64,000 nucleotides of DNA from Chrysopilus asiliformis (Eukaryota > Arthropoda > Insecta > Diptera > Rhagionidae), in contig OZ035960.1 of the NCBI GenBank assembly GCA_964034945.1, positions 53,128,706 to 53,192,705 of the forward strand, given 5' to 3'. Positions 14,001-22,966 of this stretch are shown here, piece after piece (the first letter of the stretch is position 1; each line of letters starts with the position of its first letter). The notes beneath the pieces are model-generated. The model had not been told where the DNA came from. It worked only from the letters and a program-made list of their open reading frames with translations, and made no database searches. Made by a program: the position numbers and the translations under genes.

Positions 14001-16787
14001 TTTAACCAACTGAATTTAGTTTTCCTAAGTTTTTTTTTCTGTTCACGCTTTTAGCCGGGCGAAGCCGGGTTTAAATTCTAGTTATGAAAAAAAGGGCACC
14101 CGTTTTAACCCTTTCAGACCTGAATTATTTCTGGCGGTGAAATAATTTTTTTGATGTGAGATTCTTATGTTAGAGATCAAACACAGCTTAAATTTTAATT
14201 TTTTTTAAACATTACTTATTTGCTTCCGACAAAATATGAAATATTTCTGACAAAAAAGTCAGATAATTGGTTTTTACGGCTCATTCAAGGATTTAAACAG
14301 TAATTTCAACGTCGGATAGCTGTAAAAACTAGTTTGAGGAATTGTCCCACTGGTGGGACATCAGGTCTGAAAGGGTTAAAGTAAAGTATAGATTTTATGG
14401 TAAAAATTGTCATATTTTTTGACTTAAAAAAACTATAAACTTAAAAAATGCTTCGAACAGGACTAGATAAACAAACGCGTAATAAGTATGTAAAATTTCA
14501 AACAAATCGGTTGAGTGGTCCGATTTTGGGAACGTTATTTTGAGAAAATCATGATTAAAGTTATTTCGTAAATGTTCCAAATGCGACTGCACAAATGAGT
14601 TTAAAGTCGCATAACGTCGTTAATTTTCGTCAAATCAATTTAATATTCTGAGACAAAAAAGTCGAAATATTGATTTTGTCAAGGTTTGCAGGTTTGCAGG
14701 TAAGCATAACCCATCAATACCGTCGTTAAACTCTGATAGACCTCCATTCACTTCCCCCAAAATGTGTTACATGTTTTATGCATGATTGCAAGGTCTCTAA
14801 CGTAATTGCACTATACAATTAGTCAGTTTTATCTTTCTTACATATAAGAAAGCTATTGAAATCATTTGAAAAATTGGAATCCTAACGGAGCTCCGCACGT
14901 CCCCGGGACATACACATCGTGTGTGTTTGTGTGTATGTTTATATGTAGATTTTATTTATTTTAAAGTTAAATAATTAGAATTTTACGTTACGTTGAGTTA
15001 CAAAAAAAGAGAAATAAATATAATTGAATACAACTTGCGTCACCACGTCCATTCGTCTTCACGGTTGTACTTCAGTTGCTCGGTTTTCGTTCTCGTTCAT
15101 CTCGCTTTCCCACATCATGCAAACCGCTCGAGTCCAGGACTAGTGCGTTTGAGCCACAACAAAAATTAAATTTCACTGAAAACAAAAAATGCAAAATTCT
15201 CGCTGTCGTTAATTCAATGTATTTCACACGACAACATTCTTGTTTTTGCTGTCGCTGTTGCTTCCGGTTATTATAATTAAGTCTTCAGTTATAAATTTCG
15301 CAACTGCAGGGTTTTTGCCATAATTTTGTCGATGCGCTCGTTGTTTCGGAACGCAAATACCGCGTACAACGACGGTTTTTATATCCTATATGGTGAAACT
15401 GTTACAGTACTGAGGATATCTACAGTATCAAGTAATTTTTTTTAAAAAGAATTTAAATTTGAAATTCCAAGCTTTAAGAGTATGTTTTTCGGGGCGTTCT
15501 TTTACGACGATCCAAAATAAAATAAACGTAGTGTGAAGAGATTGTTGATAAATATGTGGACTGCGTCTGGTAGTATGTGTGAGCCACTTCGGACAACAGC
15601 GTCGGATACTAAAAGCTATTAGGCGATAAAGTGGAGAGCATGTCAGAACTGTCCAAAAATTAGTTCAATTTTTTTTAGTTGAACTAAATTTTAATTGTGA
15701 AATCCCAATTCTTTTATAGCCCTATTATGTAAGTCGTGCGGGCCCGTCAGTCCACAGCGATAGTTGAGTCCGTTCCGCAGTGATTTGGTATTATGTAAGT
15801 CCGCATGCCGTTTGCGGACTAGACTCTCTGCGATCATATGCGTTGGTTCTCGTTGAACTGTCAAACGTGAGAAAGATTCGTTTCAGTTGTCAAAGATTTT
15901 ATTTATTTTTCAAAAATATAGCAATATTTCCAAGTGTAGCACTTTTTTCTTTAATGATAATAACAACACTGATATGAAAATTATAAGAAAATCAATGATA
16001 AGAAAATCAAACACAGTCTCTTTTTCTCATAACCTCGAAATGTCACTGGAAAAGGTGAGTCCGCAGCCAAATAGATGCGGACTTGAAATTCCTTGAAACG
16101 CAGGTCGTGCGGACTTATATAATACCAAAACAGTCCGCAGTTGCAGATTTGCGGCAGTACGACGAGTCGCGCGACTTTCATAATAGGGCTATTAAGCGCT
16201 AAAAATTTTGCAGTCTGGAATTTTTCGATTTTTGATATTTTGTTTTGCAATGTATTGAATTTTGTCCCTTTCCATTTGGCTTTTTCAACAAATTTTTAAG
16301 TCAGAAAAAGGCATGCATCATAATAGGTATAATTTTTTTAAAGAATGTTCTTATTTTCATTATTGACAAAAAAGCCATCATTTACACATCTCATTCCAAT
16401 CAAATTTATACCAAAGGTTGCGCTAAATGGTGTAAAGCAAATTCCTTCTAAAATATAGCATTCATGGCCCATTGCATATATTAAATAGATCTGTCAAATT
16501 TTTTTTATGTTATTATTTTTTAAATTAAAAATTGCTTTAACCTAAACCCAGTAATTAGTATTTTCAATAAAAAATTGTTGTTTTTTTTCTAATTATTATG
16601 TTGAATCATATTTGTCATAAGTGCCTAAGTGGTTAACTTCTTAGTAAAGTTAATCTTTATATCATTTCAGACTGAAAAAACTTTGACCGATCTGTTGCTT
16701 ATTAACAATATCCAGCAAACCTCCACTCAAAATACTGTGCCAGATCATACTAATAATGAACAGGGTGCTTTTAATAATGAGTTTTAG
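1637..16787 (+). CDS. GRAMD1: GRAMD1/Aster-type sterol transfer protein, 5'-partial, 8 exons
   Basis: Exons at 1637-1947, 2002-2384, 2456-2708, 2797-2927, 8992-9188, 9382-9634, 11794-11914 and 16671-16787. All introns are GT-AG, the phases join without a break, and about 588 codons end in TAG at 16785. The order is a GRAM domain (DYSCALQRDILVHGRLY, IFRWETCLSI, SEKHFFTSF), an acidic linker (LTSDDEDYIDPY), a VASt/ASTER domain (SMHEGRQLVHTILPI to WGVVKGFIEKNTWAGLEDFY), a single hydrophobic helix and a short tail. Aster proteins sit in the ER membrane at contacts with the plasma membrane. Their GRAM domain senses acidic lipid and sterol, and their VASt domain carries sterol to the ER. The first visible exon begins in mid codon, so the start and upstream exons are not in view. 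Introns 4, 6 and 7 (6.1, 2.2 and 4.8 kb) are filled with transposons. AATAAA follows the stop at about 16796. The family call is secure; the isoform (1A/B/C) cannot be decided. Confidence 0.93.
2002..2384 (+). CDS. GRAMD1: GRAMD1 exon: linker between GRAM and VASt
   Basis: Encodes VHNCYGDELGLTSDDEDYIDPY, the end of the GRAM region, followed by a low-complexity acidic and Ser-rich linker (DMSDSSDSDQNKN). The donor is CC|GTAAGT, leaving phase 2. The linker is expected to be disordered and is not conserved between Aster paralogues. Confidence 0.88.
2456..2927 (+). CDS. GRAMD1: GRAMD1 exons: N-terminal and middle VASt domain
   Basis: Two exons, 2456-2708 and 2797-2927, are separated by an 88-bp intron. 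The first gives FVSTAECTSMHEGRQLVHT and the beta strands of the sterol-binding VASt cavity. The second starts VTETQVMRECSQPGQLYSID and ends HYCLVK with donor AA|GTAAGT. Residues such as PYADSFCVLMHYCL align by eye with the Aster consensus that ends HYCLTR. Confidence 0.9.
3220..3602 (+). repeat. Interspersed repeat R1, copy 1
   Basis: Begins CTAGCAGACCCTTCGTTGCC, carries GTTATCCTTACAGGATCTTT twice in diverged form, and ends with ACAAACATCCATTTTTATAT. A close copy lies at 9702-10098. Related pieces occur near 24290-24530, 50702-51300 and 55430-55850. The class is unknown and no coding sequence was seen. Confidence 0.7.
3603..4841 (-). mobile_element. Mariner element, apparently intact
   Basis: Flanked by TA at 3601-3602 and 4842-4843. 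Ends match for about 8 bp only (CTTAGCCT...AGGCTAAG), so the termini are short or eroded. Total 1,239 bp, normal for mariner, with an uninterrupted transposase. It sits in intron 4 of GRAMD1 in antisense orientation. Confidence 0.8.
3647..4729 (-). CDS. Mariner transposase, full length
   Basis: A 360-residue protein, typical mariner length, ending in TAA. The N-terminal half (1-120) is the paired HTH region (SMATVKNWCNEFQRGRTSVF, VREIAEIVGISKDRVGDILH, then WVPRLL). The catalytic half has VDETWIHWYTPE (first Asp), HHDNAPAHTS (second Asp) and YSPDLAPCDFFLF (third Asp), so the D,D,D triad and the YSPDLAP motif are all present. The enzyme would cut and paste its own element at TA sites. No frameshift or stop was seen, so activity is possible. 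The subfamily was not assigned, though it is not the irritans type of the next element. The codon choice is GC-richer than the surrounding intron, which suggests recent arrival. Confidence 0.95.
   Translation of the reverse strand: MEAGVSADFRKMEKEQYRSVIQFLFLERKSRSKIKERLDAVYGDSSPSMATVKNWCNEFQRGRTSVFDEPRPGATKTATTEDNITKIHDLVLADRRLKVREIAEIVGISKDRVGDILHEILGMRKLSARWVPRLLTPDNKRNRETTSQQCLTLFKHNPKEFLRRFVTVDETWIHWYTPETKEQSKQWTLPGERAPKKAKTVLSAGKVMATVFWDSQGVIYIDYLEKGKTITGLYYTELLGRFDAELQKKRPHLAKKKVLFHHDNAPAHTSAVATAKLVELGYELLPHPPYSPDLAPCDFFLFPNLKKSLAGQKFESNEEVIAATEAYFADLEKTYFSDGLKKLEHRWVKCIELKEDYVEK
4842..5547. other. Intronic stretch with a degraded tRNA-derived SINE
   Basis: Near 5050-5145 the minus strand carries a B-box-like GTTCAAATC in AGAGCGATAGTTCAAATCTC. 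This closely parallels the SINE at 36172-36355. The rest is unremarkable AT-rich intron. Confidence 0.45.
5550..6454 (+). mobile_element. Internally deleted irritans-type mariner
   Basis: Perfect 30-bp terminal inverted repeats (5550-5579 and 6425-6454, starting ACACATGGATCAATAAGTCC) flanked by TA on both sides (5548-5549, 6455-6456). Total 905 bp. The transposase is cut from the first catalytic motif to its last dozen residues, so the element depends on a partner for movement. Confidence 0.93.
5729..6400 (+). pseudogene. Irritans-type mariner transposase, internal deletion
   Basis: Starts MEKTEFRVLIKHCFLMGKNT and resembles Himar-type transposases through the first catalytic Asp (MDETWIHHYTPES) and SAGKVMASVFWDTHGV. 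It then jumps near 6352 to the extreme C-terminus, read in another frame (CITLKGDYIDE, stop at 6387-6389). About 120 codons with the second and third catalytic Asp are missing. The open frame as read ends at 6367. Confidence 0.92.
6989..7922 (+). mobile_element. Fold-back Tc1/mariner-type derivative with 197-bp arms
   Basis: Arms 6989-7185 and 7726-7922 are inverted copies differing at 3 of 197 positions, flanked by TA (6987-6988, 7923-7924). The left arm carries the 5' UTR and the first codons of the transposase. The right arm is an inverted duplicate of the same 5' end, so the element's true 3' end is missing. In the right arm the start ATG is ATA. Confidence 0.92.
7102..7746 (+). pseudogene. 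IS630/Tc1/mariner-superfamily transposase, C-terminally truncated
   Basis: Opens MERYTIEQRVKVIQAYYENG (insect DUF4817-like helix-turn-helix), then a second DNA-binding half (STSTRRRAQQLHLPRSSLMN) and the start of the catalytic domain with IIFSDEAHFHLSGFVNKQN (first catalytic Asp), PMHPQRVTVWCGLWAGGIIG. After 7725 the frame runs into the inverted 5' arm. The second and third catalytic residues are absent, so it cannot transpose alone. Confidence 0.9.
8992..9188 (+). CDS. GRAMD1: GRAMD1 exon: C-terminal VASt helix
   Basis: The acceptor follows ...tttttaag and the donor is G|GTAAGT. The product TVDDHTMLSVHAQIKYKK, then SIWGVVKGFIEKNTWAGLED, is the conserved amphipathic C-terminal VASt helix, followed by a basic stretch (KGKGRRPRRG). 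It is 6.1 kb from the previous exon, and that intron carries at least six transposon insertions. Confidence 0.92.
9382..9634 (+). CDS. GRAMD1: GRAMD1 exon: transmembrane segment
   Basis: Encodes about 84 residues with a strongly hydrophobic helix (LLSWFVIVLLIALILLNVIL) flanked by KLW. This matches the single C-terminal ER anchor of Aster proteins. It enters phase 1 and leaves phase 2 (AA|GTAAGT). Confidence 0.9.
9702..10100 (+). repeat. Interspersed repeat R1, copy 2
   Basis: Nearly the same sequence as 3220-3602, ending AACATCCATTTTTATATATA. It lies in GRAMD1 intron 6. Confidence 0.72.
10824..11413 (+). mobile_element. Helentron-like element, copy b
   Basis: Full-length, with a (GTCY)n array at about 10953-11023 and an intact 3' stem-loop. 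The 5' flank (10740-10800, TAGGGTAGGTTGGGGTGGC) looks like the end of a TA-target element. Confidence 0.8.
11546..11645. mobile_element. 100-bp MITE with 3-bp TAA duplication
   Basis: Termini CAGCCTTATTCTAGC and GCCAGAATACGGCTG lie inside TAA (11543-11545, 11646-11648). The ends and the TAA target resemble the 628-bp element at 46522-47149, so it is probably a Harbinger-like MITE. Confidence 0.6.
11794..11914 (+). CDS. GRAMD1: GRAMD1 exon: luminal tail, helical
   Basis: Starts after tttcag and reads DLPKNHDDWVTLLKQQEALH through ETAIELLRK-like helical sequence (WQTVLQTAIELLRK). The donor is AAG|GTGAGC. The 120-bp reading frame and phases fit the exons on both sides. A short coiled-coil-like tail is normal for this family. 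Confidence 0.85.
11915..13560. other. AT-rich intron 7 of GRAMD1, first part
   Basis: No gene was seen. A 19-bp tandem (AAGTTTATTTGTAAATGAT, about 3 copies) lies near 12100-12160. The rest is featureless AT-rich sequence. Confidence 0.5.
13575..14078. repeat. Interspersed repeat with GTCT array and GGCGAAGCCGGG end
   Basis: Starts ATGAGTTGGTGTCTGTCTGT, contains two related blocks ending in GGGGGTAAA, and ends AGCCGGGCGAAGCCGGGTTT. This terminal style is common in insect retroposed repeats. The class was not determined. Confidence 0.5.
14109..14375. mobile_element. piggyBac-like MITE, 267 bp
   Basis: Inverted ends CCCTTTCAGACCTGA and TCAGGTCTGAAAGGG are flanked on both sides by TTAA (14105-14108, 14376-14379). 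TTAA targets with CCC-starting ends are characteristic of piggyBac. No coding capacity. Confidence 0.8.
14380..15716. other. Intron 7 of GRAMD1, middle part
   Basis: No gene or complete element was recognised. Short ORFs at 14410-14592 and 15076-15276 match nothing. Confidence 0.4.
15717..16191. mobile_element. Harbinger-like MITE, 475 bp
   Basis: Ends TAGCCCTATTATGTAAGTCG and the inverted CGACTTTCATAATAGGGCTA lie inside TTA (15714-15716, 16192-16194). Iterated words with GTCCGCA / TGCGGAC lie inside. 3-bp TTA/TAA targets indicate PIF/Harbinger-type movement. Confidence 0.65.
16671..16787 (+). CDS. GRAMD1: GRAMD1 terminal exon
   Basis: Starts after atttcag and reads TEKTLTDLLLINNIQQTS to NNEQGAFNNEF and stop TAG. 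A poly(A) signal lies just downstream (AATAAA near 16796). The exon is supported by phase and splice site but has little conserved sequence, so it is less certain than the domain exons. Confidence 0.75.
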   Translation, partial: TEKTLTDLLLINNIQQTSTQNTVPDHTNNEQGAFNNEF

Positions 16788-17555
16788 TGAGCAAATAAAA
16801 ATGTATTTTAAGTGAAATTCATATTTAATTATTCATTTTATTTCACGCTTATTTCAAATGTAAATCTTACTAAAAACACTTTAATTTAAATGATAAAAGT
16901 AACAACACACGATTTGATTGCCATTAAATTTTTAGAAATTATGTGGTTTTATTATATTATTTTATATAACAATATTGTGCTGGGGACTAATGTACTGGGC
17001 CTGTAACTAAAAAGATCAGAAAACCGAGTGTCGAGTGAATTTTCGTTCATATAAGTAAAAAAAAAATGTAGATAATTTATGTTGAGATCAAAAATTAAAT
17101 ATGTAATTATAAGTTGAAAAAATAATTTAAAAACATTTTTTTAGAAATTTGTTAACTATTTTGTGATACATTCTTAGATTTATTCATAGCAAATAAGAAA
17201 ACATAAAATCGTGTCGAAAGTTTTGAAAGGATGTAAATTAAAATTGGTGTTTAGTAGGAAAATATATCTATATATATACATGATGAATAAAAATATTTTT
17301 AGAACGTTTGTTTTGATCTTCCCTATATTAATTGAACTTTGCATTAAGTTTTTACATTTTAGATTGAAAAAAAGTTAGCCGTGGCTAGAAATTTGAATAA
17401 AAACTACAATAATGGTAAGCAAAGTTAATATTTTAGGTGAAAAAAATTTATATTTCAATAAAAAATATCTGATGTGACATGACTTTCTTATATAAGCACA
17501 TGACTTTCTTATATAAAATTGACGTTCCTGCGCAATTTACGAGTACACTATAATC
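16788..17555. other. AT-rich spacer after GRAMD1
   Basis: 3' flank with poly(A) signals and no gene. The phrase GACTTTCTTATATAA occurs twice near 17480-17515. Confidence 0.4.
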
Positions 17556-17557
17556 CG

Positions 17558-17905
17558 ACGAAAAAAATTCGACAAGAGTTCAGTTTAGCAACAATGACGC
17601 CACAGATTTTTCGTGTACAGGGAGGGGTAGAGAGAAGCATCCGCTATCCAAAATAGTTATTTTTAGTCGTCGCTCGCCCCCCTTGCCCCCTCCAGGGGTC
17701 CTCAAAGGTACCACACACCGCCCTATCACCCCCCAGAAAAAAGTTTCATACAAAGTTTGAGGACCCCTGGAGGAGGCAAGGGGGCGAGCGACGGCTAAAA
17801 ATACCTATTTTGGATAGGGCATGCTTCTCTCTACCGCTCTCTATACACGAAAAATCTGTAGCGTCATTGTCGCTAAACTGAACTTTAGCCAAAATTTGTC
17901 GTGAT
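17558..17905. repeat. Long-stem inverted repeat (fold-back MITE)
   Basis: Arms 17579-17706 and 17756-17884 are complementary over about 128 bp with a spacer of about 50 bp. The inner arms are GC-rich (GAGGACCCCTGGAGGAGGCA). Coding potential is absent. If transcribed it would form a long hairpin RNA. Confidence 0.75.
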
Positions 17906-18554
17906 TTTTCACATAAATCATGACATAAATCGAAGTTGTGCCCACGAGAAAATTCGTTATCCCCTCACCATCTCCCTGCAATTCGGTGGCTCTTGAAGCC
18001 ATATATGGATGAAACGAGAGACTGTGCCGTTTCCAAAAAGTCCTCAACCAAAGTGAAAACTTCACTTATTCAAAAGTTTAGGAGCAAAATTGTGCATCGT
18101 ACTTTCCACATGCAAATTTATCACAAAATACCCTAATTTCTACAATTACAGTAATCCCTCGAACTGCGCGGTAGATACGTTCCACAAAAAGAGCGCACAC
18201 TGCGAAACCGCGCACTGTGAACCCTACTTTGTATGAAATATTGGGATTAGGTCCCAGATATTAGAAACATTCCAAAAAAAAATATGAAAGTTTTTATTTA
18301 ACGACATATTTAAAGTAATACAAAGATATGACATGTATTACTAATCTTTTTGAAAAATTAGTGATTGATTACCCGATTTTTGTTTTTCATTATGCATTTC
18401 TACGTATGGGGCTAAAGCGGCTGTCAAATTTCACCGAAATTTTAAGGCACGCTCCATATCAGGGTCCATATTAAGAGCTTCTTGTTAAAGTTGACTACCA
18501 AGCATTAAAAAATTTGCCAGTTTTTCGTGCGTAAAGTTTTTCTTTCTTATAATA

Positions 18555-18956
18555 GTTGCGTTTTTTTAATGTTCTGAAGCAGTTCAGAACAAGCTTTCCA
18601 TACAAAATCCTGCACCACCTTTTCATCTCGAACAGCGCTTGGAACAAAGGGAAATTTTATACGGTAATGTACGGTAATGAAATGCTGCTAACTTCAACAT
18701 AATCTGACTGACGTTTTCTGACGTTTTCTTCTCAATTGAGGATTTTGTGTTGGTGGTGTGTTGGTTCTGTTCGACAGCGAAATAGCTTTAATCATGGGAG
18801 ATAGCGAATCGTGATTATATCAAGAAAATATAGCAGTAACGAACTACTGATGTAGCCAACGTGAAGTTAGTTGCCATTCGAACTCAATGAAATTTCCCAC
18901 TTACTCTGGATCGTTTTTTTAATGTTCCGTGTTCTAGAACATTAAAAAAACGCAAC
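18555..18956. mobile_element. 402-bp MITE nested in Tigger copy 1
   Basis: Inverted ends GTTGCGTTTTTTTAATGTTC and GAACATTAAAAAAACGCAAC are flanked by TA (18553-18554, 18957-18958). The paralogous Tigger-like copy at 43667-43690 reads straight across the site. Confidence 0.75.
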
Positions 18957-18966
18957 TAATATCTAT

Positions 18967-19687
18967 GGGGCCTATTGCGGTTATCGATATCTATTCGATC
19001 GACCATCGTTGGCCGGAACGATCGAAAAACAATTTGGTATTGCGTAAGGTTCATCGTTCAAGCAATCGCTATTGTGAATTTTTTAGTGTTTGACGTTTGG
19101 GAATTCACATTGTTAAAGATATTTTAATGTTTAAAAATGACTTCAACGCAGAAAATACAATACTGAGCTCCCTTAAAAAATAGAGGTGGATGACAATGGC
19201 GATATGAGCGAAATTACACCAGAAGACGGTTTTACAAACCAACGTCAAGGCGAAAATATTAAACACCGAATGTTGAGTTCTTTGAATTGAACAATATTTT
19301 AAATCTATGTGAATAAAACAGTTTTTAAGTCAATTTTTTATTTAAATTATTTTTATACCACTTTGGTATTATTTATCTTCATTTTTTCAACCAATTTTTA
19401 TATTGGATTTTTGATCGAGGTTTTGATCAAGATATTCCTCATTAATAATTTCCTAATGTGTACAAATACTTCCATTTTATTATTAGCCTCTAATTTTATT
19501 AAAAAAAAGTAATTGCAATACTTCACCGATCGCTAACTTGACATAAACTTCACCGAACGATCAAACAAATGTCATCGTTCCGAACTGAACGATTTTATCG
19601 TTCACGAACGATAAAATCGATGATCACAATACCGATTTTTCGATTTGACATTTCAACGATCGATTGACGAAGCTCACAATAGGGGCC
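18967..19687. mobile_element. 721-bp element nested in Tigger copy 1
   Basis: Ends GGGGCCTATTGCGG and CACAATAGGGGCC. The flanks give a duplication of TAT (18964-18966, 19688-19690) or TA. Words around CGATCG / GAACGAT are iterated at both ends. No transposase was seen; the ORF at 19309-19512 is AT-rich and unconvincing. Confidence 0.65.
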
Positions 19688-20060
19688 TATAACTTCACTT
19701 TCATCATTTTCGTTGCTATAATTATCGCCGAACTGTGTTAAACTATCGTCAGCAGTCATATTTTCTTCATAGCTTGCAAGGACTTCCATGATATCTTCTG
19801 ACTGTAAGTCTTCAAATTCGTCCCCACCAATTGTCTTACCTAATGTCACAATTTCCACTAAATATAAACACTAATATAAGCACGAAATTACCAAATATGT
19901 ACGAAGATACCAAATTACCTGTTTTTTAAACGGAAATTATAACAAAATCGCGCAGCTGCGAAATTTTTACCGCGCAGTTTGAAATTTTGGTATTAAAAAC
20001 TAAACCGCGCAGTTGCGAAACCGCGCAGTCCGAAACCGCGCAGTTCGAGGGATTACTGTA

Positions 20061-21373
20061 TTGCGTAAGATACTAAATTTTTTTGCTCATTTTTTCGTAC
20101 CAAATATGAAACTCCTCCCAATAAATATGTCGTATGGAATTCCGTCCAATAAATGTTTTGGCGACTCCTCGCAAGACGATTAATATTTTCGAATTGTTTT
20201 CCGTGCGGCATGCCTTGCGTGCATGTCTTCTGAAGTTTGGTGTTTTATTTTGTAAGTTTGAATCTATTTTATTCCTAATATAATGGAAAGAGAAAACAAA
20301 ATAGAAAAATCTTTCAATACGGCTGTCGCAAGAATATCAAAAGCAAAAAACATGCATGTACGTACACATATGCATTGTCCAATAAGAAAAGACAATGGAT
20401 TTCCATGGAACATGTTTATTGTATAGTGAAATTTTGCATGACCATTTATTTATACATCAAAATCCATTTGGACCACCCCTTCCCCCCTCCTCCACACAAA
20501 TCGAATACTTGTTTTATATATTCTAGCTTGGTTTTCAGCCGTAAATATGTGTTTTTCCCTATGGATTTTTCGGATACACCACAGATTTATAAATTGGTAA
20601 ACCAATTGAATTAGTGTGATTTTGCGAAAAAGAATGAATCTTTAGAAGTTCGATTCTTAATAATAGAAAACTTGTCTTTTTTGGGGTAGAACTTAAGATT
20701 TTTTACTGTTAATGCCCGTTTCCGCGTACTATTCTTAAAAAATTAAGTTGCGGTTAGCCTACCTAAACCATAGAAATTCTAGTACTTAAATATTTTAAGT
20801 TGTACATAAGTTGCGAAGTTTCGGTGGTGCTAAATGGAATAAAATTCACAATAAAATCAAAATTCAATATTAATAATCATATTGCTAAAAAAGCGAAACA
20901 TTAACGCAGTATGTATTGGCAATATAATTTTTTAGGTATGAAAAGTACATAATTTTTTTAGGCATAAAAAGTACATAAAATTTGTAATACGAAGATCGCC
21001 AATACTTCGCGTTCTAGAAGATCTTCGTTTACGTGAAAAGTATAATTTATAATCCGCGTTGCGCTGAAAATCGCGTTGCAGGGAAATTTCCGTATTTTTC
21101 CAACCGGGTTGTGGCGAGGAGGTTTACCTGTATATATACTTGTCATATATTTTCAGTTTCATTATATTGTATTCTTTGGAAATTCATGTTATTTTTAATT
21201 TTAATTTTTTAACTTAAGTTTTTATATTACATTTATAATATTTCCTTGTCATATAAATATTTAATTACACGATACACATGAGAATGTTATAAAATTTCCT
21301 TAAACCTAAGTAATTTTTAATACAGCTATGTTGAGTCAAAAAAGTATAATCATGATGAGTAGACGATAAGATA
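20061..21373. other. 3' flank of transporter A
   Basis: No gene was recognised. It is AT-rich, with short ORFs at 20375-20614 and 20958-21146 that match nothing. It probably includes the transporter A 3' UTR nearest 21373. Confidence 0.45.
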
Positions 21374-22966
21374 TTAAATATCTTTGCCTCTTGTTTCTGG
21401 AACAGCTAACAGTATGAAAAATATTCCAATAATGCAAATTCCGCCGCAAATCCACATCACACCATGTAGTTGAATTGTTTCAAATAAAATTGGGAAAACT
21501 TTTAATAAGCCAAAAGCTAAAATATTTAAGACACAATTACAAGTGCTGGACGCTAATGGCCTTATCTAAAAAAAAAAAAGGAAAATAATAAGTTTTCTTA
21601 TTATCATCAGGTGAATAGATAAAAATTACTTTGGCTGGGAGTATTTCAGCTAGCACGACAAAAGTTAGCGGCAGCAAACCGGCTGATGCTATAAAAATTC
21701 CGAATGATAAACTCACAGTCGGTAGCCAACCATATTCTAATAAATGTTGCTGGAAAAATGAGAAAAATCCTGTGGCAATAAGGCCCAACCCAGTACCAAA
21801 GAGTGTTATATAGAACAACACTTTCCGGGGAAGTCGATCAATCAATAATGTTGAGAAATATGTCCCTAAAACTTGTACAACGGCAACTACTATGGCACTT
21901 AAATTCGGATCTAAATTTGATCCAGAATATTGGAAAACAGTCGCTGTGTAAGTTATGATAGCAAAACACCCACTTAATATATTTACCGATACAATACCGA
22001 TACCAATAATAATTGCCTTACGTTCTTTAACTAAAATTAATAAGAAAATTTGTTGAACATGTTGTTGAAAAGAGTTAATAATATTAAACTCACCAAAATC
22101 ACTGAATGTAAGTTTCTCATCTTGATTTGCATCTTTATTTCGTCTATTCAACTCCTGTAAATATTCTTCAATTTTCTGTTCATCTGATTTTTCGTTCAAT
22201 TGTAAATTTTGATAAAAACTAATTGATTTTTTGGCTTTTTCTTCCTTTTGTTTTTGGATCAAAAATTGTGGAGTTTCTGGTAAAAAGGCAACCGAAACGA
22301 AAAATAAAATTGGCAGAGCGATTAAAATTCGAGGAACGGTCTGGTAGCTTAAATATGCTCCAATCACAAATCCCAAAAGAGTTCCAATATTAACTCCAAA
22401 TATGAGAAAAGCACCCAAACTTCCACGAACTCTGAAAATATTAAGTATATTGAGTTGTAAAAATAGTTCTTTTTCAAATTAACACACTGGTTTTCGGAAT
22501 ATAGAAGATATTTTGTTTACAAATATATTTCTCGTTTTACTTACTCGTTACTAGCTATGTCGGACACAAATAGTGGAATGCTAACATAAGAACCACCTCC
22601 AGCAACTCCAGCTAGGATACGTGCTAAATATAAGTAATTAATATGATTTCCAAATATTAACGTCAACCAAAATGACTGAAATACAATTTTATCATGAAAT
22701 TATACTCTAACCACTATCAAATTAATTAAATACCGTTTGAGGTATCGCCAACAAACAGAGAGCTGTTTTTCGCCCAAAGTTATTTGCTACAAATCCATAG
22801 AAGAAGTTACCAAACATTCCGCCAAGGCAAAATATGGATCCCAACCACGATGCTTCTGAGACAGAAACTGGGCCGGATGCTAATGGGGATTCAGGCGATT
22901 GAAGAATGAGTAGAACTGGAGAAAGCCATCCTATGGCCGCGCCATGTGATAATGAAATAATGTTTG
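21374..22966 (-). CDS. Transporter A, exons 2-6 cluster
   Basis: Five compact exons with introns of 58, 113, 63 and 64 bp. Donors read GTATTT, GTAAGT, GTGAGT and GTAATT. Acceptors read TTTAG, TTCAG, TTTCAG, TTTTAG and TTTTAG. Removing the 63-bp intron joins SDF to VKERKAIIIG, which matches the paralogue's KDF-VTPEARKGFLIG. Confidence 0.92.

Larger units (their letters stand above)
18149..20058 (-). mobile_element. Tigger/pogo-like element with two nested MITEs, copy 1
   Basis: Ends CAGTAATCCCTCGAACTGCG and the inverted CGAGGGATTACTG are flanked by TA. The word AACTGCGCGGT is iterated near both ends. A reading frame at 19858-19688 (minus) encodes VTLGKTIGGDEFEDLQSEDI and further acidic sequence, possibly the C-terminal tail of a pogo-type transposase. 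Two later insertions lie inside (18555-18956 and 18967-19687). Copy 3 at 43261-43829 lacks both and shows the empty sites. Confidence 0.82.

Noticed and set aside
13719..14054. 111-residue ORF with Gly-rich stretches
   Set aside because: Lies within an interspersed repeat whose G-rich blocks generate the peptide.
14109..14375. Shared origin of the piggyBac-like MITE and the Harbinger derivative at 36625, because both contain TGTCCCACTGG
   Set aside because: The targets (TTAA against an unresolved Harbinger-type site) and the outer ends differ. The shared 11-mer is probably chance.
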